Shown here: piece after piece, positions 21,386 to 23,684 of the stretch
How positions within the stretch are numbered: position 1 is the first letter of the stretch
How the letters are laid out: each line of letters begins with the position of its first letter
Assembly: GCA_964649795.1 (NCBI GenBank)
Contig: CAZYQY010000010.1
Coordinates: forward strand, 1 to 23,684
Direction of reading: 5' to 3'
Length of the DNA stretch: 23,684 bases
Source of the DNA: JABMPX01 sp964649795
Lineage (GTDB): Bacteria; Patescibacteriota; Minisyncoccia; Portnoybacterales; UBA2143
Made by a program: the position numbers and the translations under genes
The notes under the pieces: model-generated
The model's input: the letters and a program-made list of their open reading frames with translations, nothing else
What the model was told of the DNA's origin: nothing
Database searches by the model: none

Positions 21386-22447
21386 TTAGATTTTAATTTC
21401 AATTACATCGCCGTCTTGGACAATATAGTCCCTGCCTTCAGTACGAATTAATCCTTTTTCTCTGGCTTTGGCAAATCCATCTGTGTCAATTAATTCTTTC
21501 CAATTAATGACTTCTGCCTTAATAAAATTATCTTCAAAATCACTATGGATTACGCCTCCTGCTTGAGGCGCTTTTTTCCCTTTCTCAAGTGTCCAAGCGC
21601 GCGTCTCGTCTGGCCCTGTAGTAAGAAAAGTGATTAAATCAAGTAATTTATAGGATTCCTTTATAAGAATGTCTATTTTTAATTCCGCTGGCAAATCAAA
21701 ATCTTTTCTCTCTCTTGGACTAAGCCCAGCTGAATCAAATTCTGTTAAAATATCAAGGATTAAAAAAGACCAATTATTTTTCTTAAATTCCTCAATCACA
21801 TCCACAGGAACTTCATCTTCTTTCCCGTTTAAAAGATATAATCTTGGCTTAAGGGTCAATAATTGGTAATTGTCTAATATTTGTTCTTCTGGCTCTTCCC
21901 AATTTTCGCCAGCTAAAATATTTCCTTTTTGCAAAAAATTCTGTGCTTTTGTTAAAACTGTTAATTCTTTAATAACTCTTTTGTCGCCTGTTTTAGATTC
22001 TTTTGATAAATCTTTAATTCTTTTTTCTACAGTTGCCAAATCTTTTAAGGACATTTCTGCTTCTAAAATTTCTTTGTTTTTTAGAGGATTGATTTCTGAT
22101 TCTGTATTAACAATATTATCATTCTTAAAACAGCGTAGTATATAAACTATCATATCAACCTCTCTAATATTGGCTAAAAACTTGTTGCCCAGTCCTTCAC
22201 CCTGGCTAGCTCCTTTGACTAAACCGGCAATATCAACAAATTCTATGGTTGTATAAATTTTTTTAGCTGAATTAGTTAATTTAGCTAATTTGTCAACTCT
22301 TTGGTCGGGTACAGCAACCACTCCAACATTAGGATTAATCGTGCAAAAAGGATAATTAGAACGGTCAACTTGCTTTTTGGTAATAGCTTGAAACAAAGTT
22401 GACTTGCCTACATTAGGTAAACCAACAATGCCAACAGACAAAGACAT
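21386..22447 (-). CDS. ychF: Ribosome-associated P-loop ATPase/GTPase YchF (OLA1)
   Basis: A 353-residue TRAFAC-class NTPase that prefers ATP and binds ribosomes. Features: G1 GLPNVGKST (9-17), switch/G2 region with NYPFCTINPNVGVV, G3 DIAGLVKGASQGEGLGNKFL (about 73-92), a coiled middle domain (130-200) and the C-terminal TGS domain with FLTTGPDETRAWTLEKGKKA and GGVIHSDFEDNFIKAEV. The specificity loop around LLNGKEDE departs from the guanine-specific NKxD, as expected for YchF. The length is slightly below the usual 360-365. It lies only 8 nt downstream of hicA and 20 nt upstream of the NuoF-like gene, so it may be read from the hicBA promoter; no ribosome binding site is seen. Confidence 0.95.
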   Translation of the reverse strand: MSLSVGIVGLPNVGKSTLFQAITKKQVDRSNYPFCTINPNVGVVAVPDQRVDKLAKLTNSAKKIYTTIEFVDIAGLVKGASQGEGLGNKFLANIREVDMIVYILRCFKNDNIVNTESEINPLKNKEILEAEMSLKDLATVEKRIKDLSKESKTGDKRVIKELTVLTKAQNFLQKGNILAGENWEEPEEQILDNYQLLTLKPRLYLLNGKEDEVPVDVIEEFKKNNWSFLILDILTEFDSAGLSPRERKDFDLPAELKIDILIKESYKLLDLITFLTTGPDETRAWTLEKGKKAPQAGGVIHSDFEDNFIKAEVINWKELIDTDGFAKAREKGLIRTEGRDYIVQDGDVIEIKI

Positions 22448-22455
22448 AATCGAAA

Positions 22456-22680
22456 TTACTTCTTTAATAATTTAATAAACTCTTTTATTGAAATTTTAGA
22501 ATCTCTTAATATTTTTCTTAAAAGCCCCTTGGCTAGATTTTTATGATTAGGAACAGTTAATGGTTCTTTACTCGGACAATGTAAACGAAAATGGCTACCC
22601 CTTTTTCTTATTATTTGGTAGCCAATCTTTTCAAATACTTTTATTGCTTTTTTACCAGAGACAGATGGTAGCTTAACCAT
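22456..22680 (-). CDS. hicA: HicA-type toxin (mRNA interferase, YcfA family)
   Basis: A 74-residue protein of the HicA family with a double-stranded-RNA-binding-like fold. It starts KLPSVSGKKAIKVFEKIGYQ and has the diagnostic GSHFRLHCPSKEPLTVPNHKN segment containing the catalytic His (in GSH), with a basic C-terminal helix. HicA cleaves mRNA and is neutralised by HicB. The gene follows hicB with a 2-nt gap, so this is an antitoxin-first pair. It is 8 nt upstream of ychF, an unusual toxin-to-housekeeping-gene coupling. Confidence 0.92.
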   Translation of the reverse strand: MVKLPSVSGKKAIKVFEKIGYQIIRKRGSHFRLHCPSKEPLTVPNHKNLAKGLLRKILRDSKISIKEFIKLLKK

Positions 22681-22682
22681 AT

Positions 22683-22931
22683 TTAAAGAGTTATAGTATG
22701 AAGACTTAATTCTTGAGGCTTATATTCTTTTAATACTTCTTGATTTTCCTTTTCCTCCAAACAAAGTCCAATAACCTCTTTGATATTTTCTAAGGCCTTA
22801 TCTAAAGTCTTCCCCTGAGAATAGCAACCCTTAAAAAGAGTACATTCAACAACATAAAAACCATCCTCATCTTTTTCAACAATTAAAGGAAAATGACTAT
22901 CTTTAATTTTAGATAATAGAATTTTATTCAT
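22683..22931 (-). CDS. hicB: HicB-type antitoxin
   Basis: An 82-residue HicB-like antitoxin that neutralises HicA. The partial RNase-H-like fold is visible as HFPLIVEKDEDGFYVVECTL (13-32) and GCYSQGKTLDKALENIKEVI (35-54). There is a short C-terminal tail but no obvious helix-turn-helix or ribbon-helix-helix, so this HicB may not bind DNA by itself. The start ATG at 22931 lies 8 nt from a good -10 element; a leaderless message is likely. It is the first gene of the run through ychF, the hydrogenase and uppP. Confidence 0.88.
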   Translation of the reverse strand: MNKILLSKIKDSHFPLIVEKDEDGFYVVECTLFKGCYSQGKTLDKALENIKEVIGLCLEEKENQEVLKEYKPQELSLHTITL

Positions 22932-22939
22932 ATATGTTT

Positions 22940-22968
22940 ATTTTACTAATAATTAAATTAAAAGTCAA
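22940..22968 (-). promoter_or_regulatory. hicBA promoter, near-leaderless
   Basis: TTGACT (22968-22963), a 17-nt spacer, TAAAAT (22945-22940) on the minus strand and 8 nt to the hicB ATG. The layout is almost identical to that of the efflux-operon promoter at 15828-15856. It could also drive ychF and the hydrogenase genes downstream. Confidence 0.55.
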
Positions 22969-22989
22969 TATCTCAATTAGTTAATACAA

Positions 22990-23097
22990 TTATTTCTTGC
23001 GGTCTTTTATTAACAAACGATAAAAAATATATGGCAAAAACCAAAACGGAAATGTATATTTTAAAAATTTTTCGTATGCGTCAAAAAAACTTGTCAT
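22990..23097 (-). CDS. Small membrane-protein ORF, 35 residues
   Basis: The frame from ATG at 23097 to TAA at 22990 encodes a 35-residue peptide starting MTSFFDAYEKFLKYTFPFWF, with an aromatic-rich hydrophobic segment (about 13-29) and a basic C-terminus (KDRKK). The positively charged end predicts a single-span small membrane protein. It begins 12 nt after the stop codon of the gene at 23110-23684, so it could be co-transcribed with it. No Shine-Dalgarno site is seen, and no family is recognised. Confidence 0.45.
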   Translation of the reverse strand: MTSFFDAYEKFLKYTFPFWFLPYIFYRLLIKDRKK

Positions 23098-23109
23098 AAT
23101 TTATAAATA

Positions 23110-23684
23110 CTACTCGTAAACTTTTCCATATCTCAAGGTATTCCCCCTGTCAAGATAAATTAAAGTTAAAGATTCATTTGTTACCTCAACTATTTCATAC
23201 TCCATTTTTTCCTCATCTATGCCAACAATTAAATATTTTCCATTTTTATCTTCTGCGCCAGATTGACTAATGTCCCTGCTATTATAAACGCCGAAATTAT
23301 CTTCATGTATTTTCTCATCAGCGTAAAAATCTATTTTCTTGCCTTGGTTAAACTCTATTATAGAACTACTGTCATCTTTTGATATCCATTTTCCCTGCAA
23401 AGCATCAAAACTGCTTAAATTCTCACTGCCTTGGAAAAATTCTATTGTATCAACAATTCTATTAAATACAGAATGCCATTCTTGGACAATTTCCGGCATT
23501 TTATCTTCTTCCAGATCCTCATAAAACTTTTCTGGCTTTTTGCTGTTTAAATCCCATACTTTTTCTTCTCCGCAATTATCAGCATTAATTGTAAAATAAT
23601 CAGATAAATTATTAACAAAAGTATCTTTTGGCCCAATCAAGGTTATAACAACCTGATAATTGTTATTAAAAAAATACAGCTTTT
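23110..23684 (-). CDS. Unknown protein, 3' part (partial at right window edge)
   Basis: The frame stays open to the right edge, so the gene probably starts outside the window; reading from the edge gives KLYFFNNNYQVVITLIGPKD before the conserved-looking body. A TTG at 23640 would be the only start candidate inside the window and has no ribosome binding site. The visible C-terminal part (at least 190 residues) is acidic (EKVWDLNSKKPEKFYEDLEE) and ends in a strand-rich half containing LQGKWISKDDSSSIIEFNQG, KYLIVGIDEEKMEYEIVEVT and ESLTLIYLDRG, reminiscent of a small calycin or lipocalin-like beta-barrel. Such domains often bind hydrophobic ligands or act as surface proteins, but no family can be named. 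Confidence 0.6.
   Translation of the reverse strand, partial: KLYFFNNNYQVVITLIGPKDTFVNNLSDYFTINADNCGEEKVWDLNSKKPEKFYEDLEEDKMPEIVQEWHSVFNRIVDTIEFFQGSENLSSFDALQGKWISKDDSSSIIEFNQGKKIDFYADEKIHEDNFGVYNSRDISQSGAEDKNGKYLIVGIDEEKMEYEIVEVTNESLTLIYLDRGNTLRYGKVYE

Noticed and set aside
1..23684. TGA recoded as Gly or Trp, as in Gracilibacteria or SR1
   Set aside because: Tryptophan is encoded by TGG and several genes end in TGA inside ATGA overlaps (for example at 5058 and 2279) with family-normal lengths, so the standard code fits.
1..23684. CRISPR array, tRNA, rRNA, transposase or prophage
   Set aside because: No regularly spaced repeats, no recognisable tRNA or rRNA segments and no transposase or phage-like frame were seen. 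Intergenic space is too limited to hide rRNA.

Overview
This window is AT-rich bacterial DNA. Almost every gene lies on the minus strand, tightly packed, with 4-nt ATGA-type overlaps and few gaps. Standard code is used: TGG encodes Trp and TGA is used as a stop. A SipW-type camelysin-like surface protein, small gene versions, few Shine-Dalgarno sites, separate MacB-like permeases and a membrane pyrophosphatase, together with an [FeFe] hydrogenase, suggest an anaerobic, fermentative Patescibacteria/CPR-type organism (possibly Parcubacteria-like). This assignment is an inference from gene content; there is no rRNA or tRNA gene in the window to confirm it.

Layout, left to right (transcription runs right to left within each block). 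(1) 1-1006: the 5' part of a camelysin/TasA-like secreted protein, with its own promoter and a long leader (about 310 nt) that ends in a strong hairpin. (2) 1007-8741: a 13-gene run starting at a double promoter whose upstream -10 lies inside a 20-bp palindrome. In transcription order it encodes a Gly/Arg-rich DUF5320-like protein, a zinc-ribbon protein, a NifX-type cofactor-binding protein, a MinD ATPase with inserted ferredoxin domain, a CcdA-like thiol/redox membrane protein, a ferredoxin, a metallo-beta-lactamase-fold protein, family-4 uracil-DNA glycosylase, an SplB-like radical SAM protein, a DUF84/YjjX NTPase, a second MinD-ferredoxin ATPase, a DUF134 DNA-binding protein and MnmA. (3) 8762-10760: membrane pyrophosphatase hppA with its own near-leaderless promoter. 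(4) 10978-15856: a four-gene MacAB-like efflux operon, flanked by two inverted, hairpin-rich repeats at 10779-10953 and 15893-16050. (5) 16076-22931: a mostly contiguous run: hicB-hicA, ychF, a NuoF-like flavoprotein, [FeFe] hydrogenase, a polytopic membrane protein, UppP, a one-TM protein and a SIMPL-domain protein. (6) 22990-23684: a tiny membrane-protein ORF and a partial unknown protein running off the right edge.

How the parts may work together: the 13-gene block resembles the NifX/MinD-ATPase neighbourhood known from the Desulfovibrio orange-protein (ORP) complex and from many anaerobes, probably devoted to Fe-S or metal-sulfur cofactor binding and delivery, with DUF134 as a plausible local regulator. 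The hydrogenase pair would dispose of electrons as H2, and the pyrophosphatase would convert PPi into an ion gradient. The most notable observations are the palindrome over the cluster promoter, the shared Gly/Arg-rich tails of cluster proteins, the inverted repeats bracketing the efflux operon, several promoters placed so that transcripts would be leaderless, and the structured leader of the surface-protein gene.
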